A program made the translations under genes and the position numbers. From contig MU657174.1 of NCBI GenBank assembly GCA_026770575.1, positions 726,738 to 761,056 of the forward strand: a DNA stretch of 34,319 bases. Reading direction: 5' to 3'. Below are positions 1 through 10,142 of the stretch, in pieces; positions within the stretch are counted from its first letter, which is position 1; every line of letters begins with the position of its first letter. The notes beneath the pieces are model-generated. The model was not told the DNA's origin. It saw only the letters and a list, made by a program, of their open reading frames with translations, and made no database searches. Origin of the DNA: Pelagophyceae sp. CCMP2097 (lineage: Eukaryota; Sar; Pelagophyceae).

Positions 1-1023
1 CGACGTCGCCTACGCGCGGGGGCGGTGGCGGCAGCGCGTAGCTTTAGCCTGCGACGGCGCGACGCACCGCCGATGATCTGACGGCTGATGCGGTGGAACG
101 ACTGGCCAAAGTAGTTCTGAGAGCCGCTGCCCGTGTAGCCCTGCACGTAACCGGTGTAGCCCTGCCCGTGGCCTACACGCGCGGGTCGAGAGGGAAGGGA
201 CCGGCGAGGCTTGTAGAGGGTCCGTCGAGGCGTACTGAGGCACCGTCCAGAGAGACCGCGCTTCTGTAGTTTTCGAAGCGATTCTTCGGCGCCGCCTCAG
301 CGCCGTCTTTCGGGAGGTGCTTCATCTGCGCGAGGCTTTCATCCTCGGCGAGCCCTGGCCCCTCGCGGAAGCGGTGGCCCGTCGCGAGCGCGGCGCGCGA
401 CGACTCGCCGTACGTCGTCCCGTAGTAGTGCATGTTCGACCGCACGAAGCCGGCGTAGCCGGGGATGTGGCCGTGTTCGGCCGTCGTCAGCGTCTCCTGC
501 GTCCGAACCGTCTCGCCAGAGCTCGGCACCTGCTCCGCCGCAGACGCCTCGGAGGACAGCTCCGCCACCGTGTTGCCGAACCTGCGGTTCTCGGTCCGCC
601 GCCTTGTCTGTAGGTCCGTCTCTTCGGTCGCGCGGGCGCCAAGAGTCCTCACGTGTTGGCGTACTTGAAGCGATGGCCCTTGAGGTAGCCGCCGTAGCCG
701 GGCACGTTGGTGCGCGGCGACGAGGGGGTCCGGTTCCGCGGCGAGTCGCATCCGCCGGGCGCCGGCGTATTCGGCTTGGTCGGCGACGCCAGGCTTTTGG
801 CGGCAGTCGTCGTCTGACCAAAAGACATGCCGTAAAAGTTCGACGCGCCGGAGACGTAGCCGCTGTAGCCGACGACGTGGCCGTCCTGCGACCCGGCGTC
901 GGGGCCCGGCCCCGCCTCAAAGGCCGTCCAGGCCCGCTCCTGCGACTGCGCCGACTTGGGAGGCGACGCGAGGCGCAGCGTCGGCAGCGCCAGGGCGCCG
1001 GGGGCGGCGGCCTCGCCCCTCAT
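1..1023 (-). CDS. CIMIP2/FAM166-like repeat protein (3' end outside window)
   Basis: The protein carries spaced copies of a motif of the form (H/N)-V/I-x-G-Y-x-G-Y/F followed by an aromatic-rich tail. Copies begin at HVVGYSGYVSG (about residue 49), NVPGYGGYLKG (about 107), HIPGYAGFVRS and GYTGYVQGYTG near the left edge. Two copies end in YGMSFG and YGTTYG. This pattern is typical of DUF2475/FAM166 (CIMIP2) proteins, which bind inside ciliary doublet microtubules. The start is the ATG at 1023; the reading frame upstream of it has only a GTG. Exon 1 ends at 653, and a 71-nt intron (652-582) restores the frame in phase. A second intron is needed between about 245 and 162 (acceptor CAG at 164-162), but its donor is not certain. 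The last part continues past base 1. Family assignment rests on motif spacing only. Confidence 0.6.
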
Positions 1024-1368
1024 GCTGATTGCCGCCGCGCAGCGAGCCACCCGGGAGAGCTACGAGAGAGGCGTCGAGAGCAGCTGACGAGAGCTCTAGC
1101 TATACTAGCGCGCGTTTCACACAAAGAAGAGAGAGACGTGTGTCATCCTGCTCAGTGTCGCAGACCGGTGACCGCACCGCGGTGCACGTGCAAGAAGTTC
1201 GGCCGTACCATTTTCTCTCGGCGTCGCGGGTGTCGACGCTGCTGGGCGGGCCCGAGGCGCGACGGCAGACGGGCTACAGCAGGGGTCCCTTGATGAGGCT
1301 GCTCAAACCAACAGGCGAACCATCCGCGGCTGGATCCACACAATTGCTTCTACACTGTATTGAGTAAG
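1024..1368. other. Intergenic spacer between two minus-strand genes
   Basis: About 345 bases lie between the stop of the ABC1 kinase gene and the start of the CIMIP2-like gene. It should hold the 3' UTR of the former and the promoter of the latter. I see no RNA gene, repeat or convincing TATA box in it. Confidence 0.5.
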
Positions 1369-4003
1369 TTATACCAGGGGTCGGAGGCGGTCTGCGGCCT
1401 GTTCGCTGAGGCGGCTTGTCAGTTTGGCCGTGGCGGCGCGGAGGTTGCCGAGTTCTTCCTCGTGGAGCTCGCCGAGGATGTCGGCGAGCGGCGACGCGGG
1501 CGAATCGGAACGCGGCAGCCGCTGCAACGCGTCGGCGAGCGCGGCGGGCAGGCGCGCGGACAGGGAGAAGACGTCGTTGGCCAACGGTGCGAGCCCGAGG
1601 AGCGTGCCGACGGCCGACGTCGCGGGCACGCGGCCCTCGAGCGGCGCCAGGAGCAAAGCGCGCGTGCCGGCGTCGAGGAGGTCGGTGGTCTGGAGCACGT
1701 TGACTAGATCCAGCGCGAAGAGCTCGTCGTCGCGCGTCAACGCAGGCGCCAGCAGGTCCACGAGCTCGCGCGGCGACGTCATCACGAGTCTCGGCATGGT
1801 GCCCGCCGCGGCGCCGGAGAGCTGCGGCGGGATCAGCAGCGGCCCGCGCTGCGTGGCCGGGTTCGGGAGGAAGTCCAGCGTGCCGAAGAAGGGCAGCGAG
1901 GGCTGCGCTGCGGCGGCGAAGCGGTCGAAGAGGCGGCGCGCCGCCTGCCTCGAGAGCACGTCGGCGGCGATGACGGCCTCGTCGACCAGGAGGTCGCGCA
2001 GCTGCTCGGCGTCGTCGGAGAGGACGTACTTTGCGAGCTGCGTGGCGTTGGCGGCGTAGGCGTCCAAGTCGATGAAGGCGCGCTCGACGCCGTCGTCGCG
2101 CTTCTCGTTGAGCGCCGACGAGACTAAAGCGACGAGGCGAGTCAGGTCGAGCTTCTTGGAAGCCTTTGCGTCGTCGCCGTAAAGGGCTTCACGCAGCGCC
2201 GAGCGCAGCGCGGGCCGGTCCGAAGATAAAAGCTTCCGGGATACAAACGGAAACGCCTCCATGATCAAAGCGTAGTCGGCGTCGCCCGTCAGCGCGATAC
2301 CCTCGAGGGTGATGACCGCGCGGCCGAGGAGGGCGAAGTAGGGCGGGATGGAGAAAGGGATGTCATTCAACACCGTCAGCGCATCCTGCGTCATCGCCTG
2401 GAAGCCCCCAATCGCCGCCGAAGCGCCGTCGTCCAGGCCGTAAGAAGCGCGGACTCTTTGCTCGAATTTCTTGGCACCACCGCCCGCGATGTACGGCGAT
2501 AGGGCCTTGTCCATCAGCGGAATCACCGTCTTGCGGGAGGTATCCTTAGGCAGAATCTCGAGCTGGATGAAGTCGTCTACTAAAGAAGCAAAATCCTTGT
2601 TGGCGAGGTGGATGATCGTGTTGACCATGGCGTCCTGGTCGTCGGGCCGGACGCGCGCGACGAGGCCGAAATCCAGCAAAGCCAGGCGGCCATCGCGCAT
2701 CTTGAAGAGATTGCCCGGGTGCGGGTCCGCGTGGAAGACGCCCGCCTCCAGGAGCTGCACTAAAAACGCTTCCTGCGCGATGGGCGTCAGAGCCTTGACC
2801 TCGCCTTGCGTACATTCCGAAAGTTTCACTCCGTCGATCCACTCCGTCACCGCGACTCGCGAAGTGGAAAGCTCGTCGTAGATCTTCGGGACGTAGACGC
2901 CCGCGACCTTTGTAGAGTCGTCCTCGACGAGGATCTTGCGGATCTGCCGCTGGTTTTCAACCTCTGAGCGAAAGTCGAGCTCCGTGTAAAAGCCGATGCT
3001 CCACTCGTTCAGTAAAGCGACGTAGTTCGTCCGCTGCTGCGGCGCGAACTGGTCCATCAGGCGCTGGTAGACCTCGACGGCGCGTCGGAGGACGTAGAGG
3101 TCTTTGGAGACCGTCTCCACCACGTTCGGCCGCTGGACTTTCACGGCGACCCACTCCGCCTCTGTGTCATTCTTGGCGTAGCGGCTGACGAGGCGCGCTC
3201 GGTAAACTTGGGCCAGCGACGCGGCGGCGACGGGCTCCGGGGAAATCTCCGCGAAGAACTCGGAGACTGGGCCGAGTTCCTTCTCGATCAACTCGATGGC
3301 CAGCGCCGTCTCAAAGGGCTTGACGTTGTCCTGCAGCACGGCCAGTTCATCTAAAGCGGCCTGGGGCAGCACGTCAGGCCGCACGGAGAGCGTCTGGGCC
3401 AACTTGATGAACGTCGGGCCCAACTTCTCGCAGATCTCGCGCGCGTCTCTGGCCAGCTCGGCGTCGTTGGCGCTCAAAGCGTCAGAGCCGCCCTGGACGA
3501 GGAGGGTGGCGACCTTGACGAGGAACGGGACCGAGACCTTGAGGAAGTCGCCCCAGCGCTGCTGCAAAGCGTTGCCCTAAGAAAGCCGTGGTCAGAAGGC
3601 CAGATCGAATTCGGCGGCCGCGATCAAACGCGGAAAGGCCGACAAGGCGCACCTGCGACTTCCAGTAGACCTCGATGGCCTCCTTGTTGTAGGACATTGG
3701 GAGGCCCGTCTCCGAGTCGAGCTGCAAGGCGTCGGTTCGGATGGCCACGTACGACTTCCCCACGTCGGGGGCCGAGAGGTCCGTGTTCGAGATGGCCTGA
3801 TTCACCGCCGACGCCGCGATGGTGGCCGCCGCGAGGAAGCCAGTAGTCTTGACCTGGTCCGCGGCAGACTGCTTCTTTTCTTTCGTCTTCGTCTCCGTTT
3901 CAGCCCTTAGAGCGCGCGCCGATGGGCCGCGGCGAACCTCGTGCACGAACCCTTCGACGAGGCCCGAGGCCAGCGCCAGCGCGACCACGACGCGCCGCAT
4001 CAT
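1369..4003 (-). CDS. ABC1/UbiB-family atypical kinase, probably plastid-targeted
   Basis: About 847 residues in two exons (4003-3653 and 3561-1369) around a 91-nt phase-0 intron. Kinase motifs appear in order: a KxGQ-like motif read as KLAQ (about K170-Q173) followed by SVRPD, the Ala-rich nucleotide loop PVAAASLAQVYRA (about 227-239), the VAVK lysine (about K258), ELDF as the ExD motif (about 311-314), HADPHPGN (about 394-401) and DFG (about 414-416). Known ABC1K proteins in plastids act in prenylquinone metabolism and plastoglobule function. About 430 residues follow DFG, a long C-terminal extension. The N-terminus has a hydrophobic stretch ending ASGLVEG then FVHEVRR, resembling a bipartite presequence with Phe at the signal-peptide cleavage site, as in stramenopile plastid proteins. 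The start could be either of two adjacent ATGs (4003 or 4000). Ala in place of Gly in KxGQ is unusual. Confidence 0.92.
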
Positions 4004-4244
4004 TCTTCCCACTGAGTCACTCTTCGACGAGTCTTCGTTCCTTCGTCGTGTGAAGTTTTCTTTCGCCAAAATGTGACGTCCCGACTTGTGATCGCCATAA
4101 TGGGTCCTCGTCGATGAAGGCTTGTCCACGCGCGGTGCGCGACGACCTCCGACTGAGGATAGATCATGATCTTTTCTACTTTTCTTAAAACACGGATCCA
4201 CCCAGGTTTTATAAAACTCGTCGGAAACTCAGTCGGCCGGCGGC
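4004..4244. promoter_or_regulatory. Shared divergent promoter region with TATA box for the plus-strand gene
   Basis: The ABC1 kinase (-) and the kinase-isomerase fusion gene (+) start 241 bases apart and diverge. A TATAAAA sits at 4210-4216, 29 bases before the ATG at 4245, with a TCAGTC-like initiator around 4229-4234, which would give a very short 5' leader. No clear TATA box is visible for the minus-strand gene. Function is inferred from position and sequence only. Confidence 0.5.
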
Positions 4245-6377
4245 ATGCGGGTCCTCGGCTTGGCGCTGCTGGCTCTGGGCGGGGCCATCGAGCATCGCGG
4301 CGACACCGCGCTGCGGCCGCGACTTTTAGTCGTGGGTTCGGCCAACGCCGACGTCCTCGTCGAAGTCCAATCGCTCCCGCGCGCCGGCGAGACCGTCGTG
4401 GCCCTCTCCGAGGCCCGCGTCTGCGCCGGCGGCAAAGGGGCGAACCAGGCGTGCGCGGCGTCGAAGCTCGGCGCCGAGTGCTCCTTCCTCGGCCAATTCG
4501 GAAGCGACGCTGACGGGGCCATGCTCGTCAAGGCGCTGGAGAGCGACGGCGTCGCGCTGCACGCTTTATCCGGCAAGCACAAATGCGCCTCTGGCCGCGG
4601 CTTTGTCTTCATCCGAAAAGGCGACGGCGCCGTGGCCAGCGCGGTGTGCGCCGGCGCCAACGCGATGTGGGACGCCGACGCCGTCGGGTCGGCGCTGTCG
4701 AAGATGACCGAGAAGCCGGCGGTGGTCATGCTGCAGCGCGAGGTGCCCGAGGCCGTTAACGTGGCCGTCGCAAATGCTTTCAAAGGCGGCACCATCATCT
4801 TCCTCGACGCCGGCGGCGAGGATTCGCCAGTCTCCGCCGAGCTGCTGGCGCTCGCGGACTACGTCGCGCCGAACAGGCTCGAGCTCGCCAGACTCCTCGG
4901 CGAAGAGCCCGAGGCCGTCGACTCGGACGTCGTCGCCGCAGCGAAGCGGCTACAGTTCTTGGGCGCGAAGAACGTCCTCGTCACGCTGGGCTGCGACGGC
5001 GCCGTCCTCGTTTCCGCAGACGGAACCGTGCACCATCAGCCGCGCGTCGACCCGAAATGCGCCGTCGTCGACGAGACGGGGGCCGGCGATGCGTTCAGAG
5101 CCGCCTTTGCCGTCGCGCTCGCAGAGGGCCGCTTAATATGCGACTGCCTCTGCTTCGCCGCCGCCGCCGGCGCGCTCGCGGTGACTCGCGTCGGCGGCGC
5201 CGCCGCGGCGCCGACGCGCGACGACTGCGAAAAGCTCCTCGCTGCCGCGGCCCCGTCCACCGCCGCGGACCCCAGCGCGGGCGGCGCCGCGGAAACCCCG
5301 ACCGGCCTCGCGGCGCGCGGCGGCGCGGAGGCGTGCCCGTGGAAGTTCGCTTCGCGATTGAATTCTATGAAGGACCGACGCGACCTCGCCGGCGACTCGA
5401 CGAACGACCTGCTCGGCTGGATCAAACGCCAGGGCACGATTCAGGGCCTCAACCTCGTCGATTTCAACTTCCCAGAGCACCTCCAAGGCTACACCGTCGG
5501 CGAAGTGAAGCAGGCGCTGGACGAGGCCGGCCTGGCTTGCGGCGCCGTCTGCCTGCGGTACCCGGCGTCAAAGTTCCGGCGCGGAGCAATGACACACCCC
5601 GACGCCGAAACTCGCGCCGAGGCTATCCAGCTCACAAAGGACGCCTGCGCTTGGGCGCGCGACCTCGGGGCAAGCGAAGTCGTCGTCTGGTCCGCGTGGT
5701 GCGGTGCGTCACCCCTTGCCTTGCTTTTACCCCTGATGCCGCTGCCCCTTTGACGCCGTCGCACGTCCGCCGTAGGCTACGATTACTCGTTCCAGGTCGA
5801 CTACGCGGTGCTGTGGGCGCGCGTCGTCGAGGCTTTTCAACAAGTCTGCGACTCTGCGCCGGACATTAAGGTCTCGCTCGAGTATAAACCTACGGACGAG
5901 AACACGCGCTTCTTCATCGTCCCCTCGACGGGCGCGGCCATGCTGCTCTGCGACGACGTCTGCCGAGACAATTTCGGCCTGACGCTGGACGTGGGCCACT
6001 GCCTCGCTGCCGGGGAGAACCCGGCCCAGAGCGCCGCCCTCGTCGGATCGCGCGGCAAGCTCTTTGGCGTCCAGCTCAACGACGGCTACCAGCGCATCGG
6101 CGCCGAGGATGGGCTGGTCTTCGGGAGCGTGCACCCTCTGATGGCGCTGGAGATGACCCTCTGGTTGGTGAAGACCAACTTCCCGGGTCACGTCTACTTT
6201 GACACATTCCCGCGCAACGAGGACCCCGTGCGAGAGGCGCAGTTCAACATTCGGCGAACGAAGCACTTTTGGCAACGCGCCACGGCGCTGCTGCGGACCA
6301 ACCTCGGCCAACTCGTCGAAAACCACGACGCCATCTCCATCCTCGAACTCCTCGAGGACCGAGGAGACATCGACTAA
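4245..6377 (+). CDS. PfkB sugar kinase fused to a sugar-phosphate isomerase/epimerase-like TIM barrel
   Basis: Two exons (4245-5703 and 5776-6377) flank a 72-nt intron and encode about 686 residues. The N-terminal half is a ribokinase-type PfkB kinase: GSANADV near the start, GGKGANQ at 62-68 and ETGAGDAF with the catalytic Asp at about 282. It would phosphorylate a sugar or related small molecule. From about residue 355 a xylose-isomerase-like (AP_endonuc_2) TIM barrel follows, with candidate metal ligands E522 (LEYKP), D558 and H561 (LDVGH) and D629 (YFDTFP). The intron falls inside this barrel at AWC-GYDY, so both halves belong to one message. The substrate is not evident; closely similar bacterial barrels are annotated as sugar-phosphate isomerases/epimerases. 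The first 15 residues are mildly hydrophobic and could be a weak targeting signal. The fusion suggests consecutive steps of one sugar pathway. Confidence 0.88.
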
Positions 6378-6407
6378 CACGTCTCGCAGGGATACATCGA
6401 TCCACCG

Positions 6408-6546
6408 GAAGCGCCCTCGAGACGGACCTGCCCATAGAAGGGTTAGTTGAGCATACCCTATTGGGCCAGCCCCACCCAGGGTGGATCTTAAGCAGGCAAG
6501 CGCCCTCGAGACGGACCCGCAGTTACCGCAGGCGCATAGAAGGGTT
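6408..6546. repeat. Two-copy repeat with dispersed-repeat core
   Basis: AAGCGCCCTCGAGACGGACC occurs at about 6408 and again at about 6497. Each copy is followed by CATAGAAGGGTT, at about 6432 and 6535. Between them, 6455-6502 holds a core (TTGGGCCAGCCCCACCCAGG, then GTGGATCTTAAGCAGGCA) that recurs at 21059-21106 and in diverged form at 13589-13717. It reads as a piece of a dispersed, partly tandem repeat family in the spacer between two genes. Confidence 0.7.
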
Positions 6547-6718
6547 TCGCTCGGAAGGATTTCGGTTTCCAAAACGGATTTCTTCGGTTTCACCTTGCAC
6601 ATTGGGTCCGTCAGTTGTAGTCAGTTGTGGTTCCGACTTCGCCTCCGCGCGGAGGGAGGCGGGCGGATCGCCGCGGTCCAGTCCGGCGCAGCGGCGCGCC
6701 GCCGCGGCCGACGCGGCG

Positions 6719-8632
6719 ATGGCGCGCGCCTCTGCGGACGGCGTCGCCGAGGCGCTGGAGGGCCTTTTGTGCGTCGAGGCCGCGCGCGAGGCCGCGCACC
6801 GGCGGCTCGAGGCGCAGGCCTCGAAGCTGACGGCGCTGCAGGACACCGTCGAGGCGCTCGAGGCGACGGTGGCATCGATGCGCGGCGCCGCGCAGAGGGC
6901 ACTCAAGGCGGCGCAGAAAAATCTCGCGGCCGAGCGGGCGCGGGGCGAGGGCGAGTTGGACGCGGCCCGCGCCGACCACGCCGAGGAGATTAGCGCGGCC
7001 CGCGCCGAAGCGGCGACGCTGCAGCGCGACCACGCGGCGGCGATGGACGATGCCGGCGGCGAAGCGGCGACGGCGAAGGCGCTGGACGCGGCTCGCGTAG
7101 AGCACGCCGAGGAGCTGGACGCGGCTCGCGCCGAGCACGCCGAGGCGCTGGACGCGGTTCGCGCAGAGCACGCCGAGGCGCTGGAGGCTACGCGGTCGGA
7201 GCACGCCGAAGCGCTGGACGCGGCGCGGTCGGAGCACGCCGAGGCCGTAGAGGCGACGCGCGGCGCCGCGCAGAGGGCTCTCGTTGCGGCGCAAAAGGCG
7301 CTCGCTGCCGAAAAGACTCGATGCGAAAGCGAGCTGGACGATGCTCGCGCAGAGCACGCCGAGGCGCTCGACGCGGTGCAGTCGGAGCACGCCGCGGCCG
7401 CAGAGGCGACGAGCGGCGCCGCGCAGAAGGCCCTTGCCGCGTCGCAGAAAGCCCTCGCGGCCGAAAAGGCGCGGAAGAAGGGCGAGTTGGACGCCGCGCA
7501 ATCCGAGCACGCCGAGGAGATGGACGCGGCGCGATCGGAGCACACCGAGGCGCTGGAGGCTGCGCGCCTCGAGGACGAGAAGCGCACGGGCGCCGAGATT
7601 GCGAGCAAATTGGCCGCTTCGCGCGACGACAGCGACGCGCTCCGGGCGCGCATCGCGCTGATGGAGGGCCAGCTCGCCAAGGAGTCTGGCGCGCGGCGCG
7701 CGGCGACGGAGGCGCTCGCCGCGGCGGAAGAGGAGCACGCGGCGGCGGCGGAGTCGGCGGCGGCGACGCGGGCGCAGCTGGAGGTTTCGCGCGACGGCGC
7801 GGCGGCGCTGCGGCGCGACGTCGGCGCGGCCCTCTACAAGGTCGCTGAGGTGGAGGCGGCGCGCGCGGTGCTGGTGCGCGAGCGCGCGGCGGCGCATCGG
7901 GAACTCGACGCGGCGCGCGCCGACGCGGCGCGGGAGCGAAAAGCGGCGGCGGCGCTCCGGGTGGAGGCCTTCCGGCAGGCGGAAGAGGCGGCCGAGGCGG
8001 CGGCCGGGCGCGCCGTCGCCGAGGCGGCGGCGGAGACCCGGGCCGAGGGCCTCCAACGCGCGTCGCGGCGGTCCGCTGCCGCGGGCGACGCGGCGCGCGA
8101 CGACTTGGAGCAAGAGCGCGAGTCTCTGGAGGTCCGCCGCAAGGCGTACGACTTGGAGCAGGAGGACCACGTATCGCGGCTGACGCTCGGCGAGCGCGGC
8201 TTCTACGACAAGGCCGTCGTGGAGCGCGTCGCCGCCGCCGAAATCGTCGAGAAGCAACGCGCGCTCGAGCGCGCGCGGCATAGAGCCCTCCACTCGCAGT
8301 TCCGCGACCTCGAGAGCACGCTCGACGAGGCCAAGCTGCTCCTGCGGGACCCCGCCTCGCGCGCGCGGCCGCAGACCGCGGCGGCCACGCGCGGCGCGCT
8401 CCGCGCGCTGCCGCCTGCGCGGCCGCGTTCGTCGCCGGCGACGCGCCGGAAGCCGTTCACGTCGACGAAGATCCGCGCCGACGAGATCTCCGGGCCGCCG
8501 CGGTACGCCGCCCTGTTGGCGCCCGCGGAGCCGCGCGGCTCGCCGCATAGGCCCCTCTCCGCCTTCTCGGCACACGACCGCGCAAACGCCCCGAGAGCGC
8601 CGTTCCGCTACGACATGATAACAGCGACATGA
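6719..8632 (+). CDS. Long coiled-coil protein with hendecad repeats
   Basis: The protein has 637 residues. I start it at the ATG at 6719, because the open frame upstream overlaps the previous gene and runs through repeat DNA. From about residue 30 to 560 it is nearly all Ala, Glu, Arg, Leu and Asp in coiled-coil order, with almost no Pro or Gly. The core has tandem 11-residue units of the type LDAARAEHAEA. A longer segment (GAAQ-ALxAAQKxLAAEKAR) occurs three times. The C-terminal 80-100 residues change to a Pro/Arg/Ala-rich basic tail (RPQTAAATRGALRALPPARP) and are probably disordered. A structural role (cytoskeleton, basal body or scaffold) is plausible, but no family can be named. Low-complexity composition explains the long open frames on the opposite strand. 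Confidence 0.75.
   Translation: MARASADGVAEALEGLLCVEAAREAAHRRLEAQASKLTALQDTVEALEATVASMRGAAQRALKAAQKNLAAERARGEGELDAARADHAEEISAARAEAATLQRDHAAAMDDAGGEAATAKALDAARVEHAEELDAARAEHAEALDAVRAEHAEALEATRSEHAEALDAARSEHAEAVEATRGAAQRALVAAQKALAAEKTRCESELDDARAEHAEALDAVQSEHAAAAEATSGAAQKALAASQKALAAEKARKKGELDAAQSEHAEEMDAARSEHTEALEAARLEDEKRTGAEIASKLAASRDDSDALRARIALMEGQLAKESGARRAATEALAAAEEEHAAAAESAAATRAQLEVSRDGAAALRRDVGAALYKVAEVEAARAVLVRERAAAHRELDAARADAARERKAAAALRVEAFRQAEEAAEAAAGRAVAEAAAETRAEGLQRASRRSAAAGDAARDDLEQERESLEVRRKAYDLEQEDHVSRLTLGERGFYDKAVVERVAAAEIVEKQRALERARHRALHSQFRDLESTLDEAKLLLRDPASRARPQTAAATRGALRALPPARPRSSPATRRKPFTSTKIRADEISGPPRYAALLAPAEPRGSPHRPLSAFSAHDRANAPRAPFRYDMITAT
7082..7246 (+). repeat. 33-bp tandem repeat array coding hendecads
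   Basis: Five near-identical 33-nt units begin at 7082, 7115, 7148, 7181 and 7214, each starting CTGGACGCG or CTGGAGGCT and coding an 11-residue LDAARxEHAEx unit; a diverged unit follows at 7247. The array lies inside the coiled-coil gene and keeps its frame. Confidence 0.85.
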
Positions 8633-8877
8633 GTCCCCCCCTCGAAGCGTGGGGGAGCCCCGATCGTCCTCGGCCGGGCCCCTCTCAGCCTGGGCCGGCG
8701 CCGGTGCCGCGGCGCGCGGCGGACCTCGGTTATAGCGAAGTCGCGACGTCGACTCCTTACCGTTCAGCGATCATAAACGTTGCCAGTGCGTCGCGCGACG
8801 GGGAACGGGGTAGACAGGCGTTGTTTTCGTGACCTGAGCCTCGTCTCCTCCGCTCGCTTCGGCGCGCGGCTCCGGGT

Positions 8878-10013
8878 ATGTCGTCGAGGCGCGAGAAGAA
8901 GAAGCAGCCCCTCGACGCGAAGGTCCGCGCGGGCCTCGAGGCGCTCGTGCAGGTGCCCGCCCTCTCCTCCCGCTGCGGCTCCCCAAGCTGCGGCTCCCCG
9001 GGGCGCGCGTCCTCCAGACTGCACGGCGTAGGACAACGAGGCCGAAGTCGCGGCCATGCTCTCGCTGCCGGCGACATCGGACGTGAGCCGCATCCCGTGG
9101 GACGAACGAGGCGTATCCCTTTGATGCATCCCTGTGTCCAGAGTTGCGCCAACTGCCCTCGCCTTGCCGCAGTCCATGGCGCGGTTTCGAGGTGGCGGCG
9201 CTGACGGACGCGCTTGGCGACTGCATGGCCGTCAACGCGCTTTCCGCGGAGATGCTCCTCGCCCGCTTCTTCAGCGACGAAATGCTCGCCGCCTACTGCA
9301 CAAGCCTCGGCGTCTCGGCAAAGGGCTCCACCGCGACGCTGGCGGCGCGCGTTTCGCGCGAGTGGCTGCGGCCGCCGAAGCGTGCGAAGCGTGCCAAAAA
9401 GGTCGCCGCAGATTGGCGAACGCCGCTCTTCTTCTGGCGCGGCCGCCTCGCCGTCGAAGACGGCGCGGCAGCGTGGACGGGCACGTGGGTCGCAGCCGAC
9501 GCGCTGCCCACGGCCGCGGAATTTAAAGCGTCGGGAAACATGTTCGATGTCCGCGCGTCGACCGGCGCCGCGCCCCCCGCATGGCTCGGCGACACGGACG
9601 CCGCGCCTGGCGACGCTGACGCGGCGCCCAGCGACGCAAACGCCGCGCCCGGCGACGCGGACGCACCCGGCGACGCGGACGCGCCCGGCGACAGCACTTG
9701 GAGCTTCACACAAGGTTCGTACCTCCTCGACAACGGCGGCGGCCTCAAGGCCGTCGAGGACGATTCGCACGAGTGCTGCGCGCGCGGCGGCGTCGTGGCC
9801 GCGTGTGGGGCGACGCCGTTCGGAAGGTTCGTCTCGCTCGGCGTCGTTTCCAAGACGGACTCTGGGTGGCACCTCACGCTGGCAAGGCGCTACGTCGACG
9901 AAGCCGACGCGCGCTGCGAATGGACGGCGCTCAACGTACTCGACCAAGCGCCATGGCTTCAAAGCGCCACCGAGCCCTGGACGGCCATCCCCTGGAAGCA
10001 GTCAAGACCCTAA
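8878..10013 (+). CDS. SAP-like domain protein of unknown function (exon model tentative)
   Basis: A start at 8878 gives a basic N-terminus (MSSRREKKKQPLD). Exon 1 ends at 8952, a 79-nt intron follows (8953-9031), and exon 2 begins DNEAEVAAMLSLP. A second intron ending between 9143 and 9191 leads into the last exon; GTATCC at 9113 or GTGAGC at about 9083 could be its donor. Early in the last exon, ARFFSDEMLAAYCTSLGVSAKGSTATLAARV fits the helix-extended-helix SAP pattern (nucleic-acid binding) with a short basic PPKRAKRAKK patch after it. The C-terminal half (FFWRGRL, WTGTWV, GSYLLDNGGG, FGRFVSLG) alternates aromatic and Gly residues as a beta-rich domain would; I cannot name it. A low-complexity GDADAAP linker splits that half. 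Confidence 0.5.
9588..9692 (+). repeat. Short in-frame repeat coding (G-D-A-D-A-A/-P) units
   Basis: Degenerate units of 15-21 nt containing GGCGAC and GACGCG code successive DAAPGDA and DAPGDA stretches inside the SAP-like gene. This is a minisatellite-like linker, likely to vary in length between strains. Confidence 0.7.
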
Positions 10014-10142
10014 GACCATCTGCGCCACGAAGAAGCCCGCCGATCGACGGCGCCCCCCGGGCCCGGCCCCTGCCAACAAGGGCTTCGACCGACCCGATGA
10101 CGTTACGTGGCGGAGGACGTCGTCGGGCGTTTATAGCGCGTG

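Noticed and set aside
7082..7246. CRISPR-like regular repeats
   Set aside because: The units are contiguous, in frame and coding, with no unique spacers; the genome is eukaryotic.
6611..8575. 654-codon open frame on the minus strand opposite the coiled-coil gene
   Set aside because: It mirrors the repeats of the plus-strand gene, is Arg-rich low complexity, and exists because stop codons are rare in such GC-rich repeats. The plus strand gives a coherent coiled coil.
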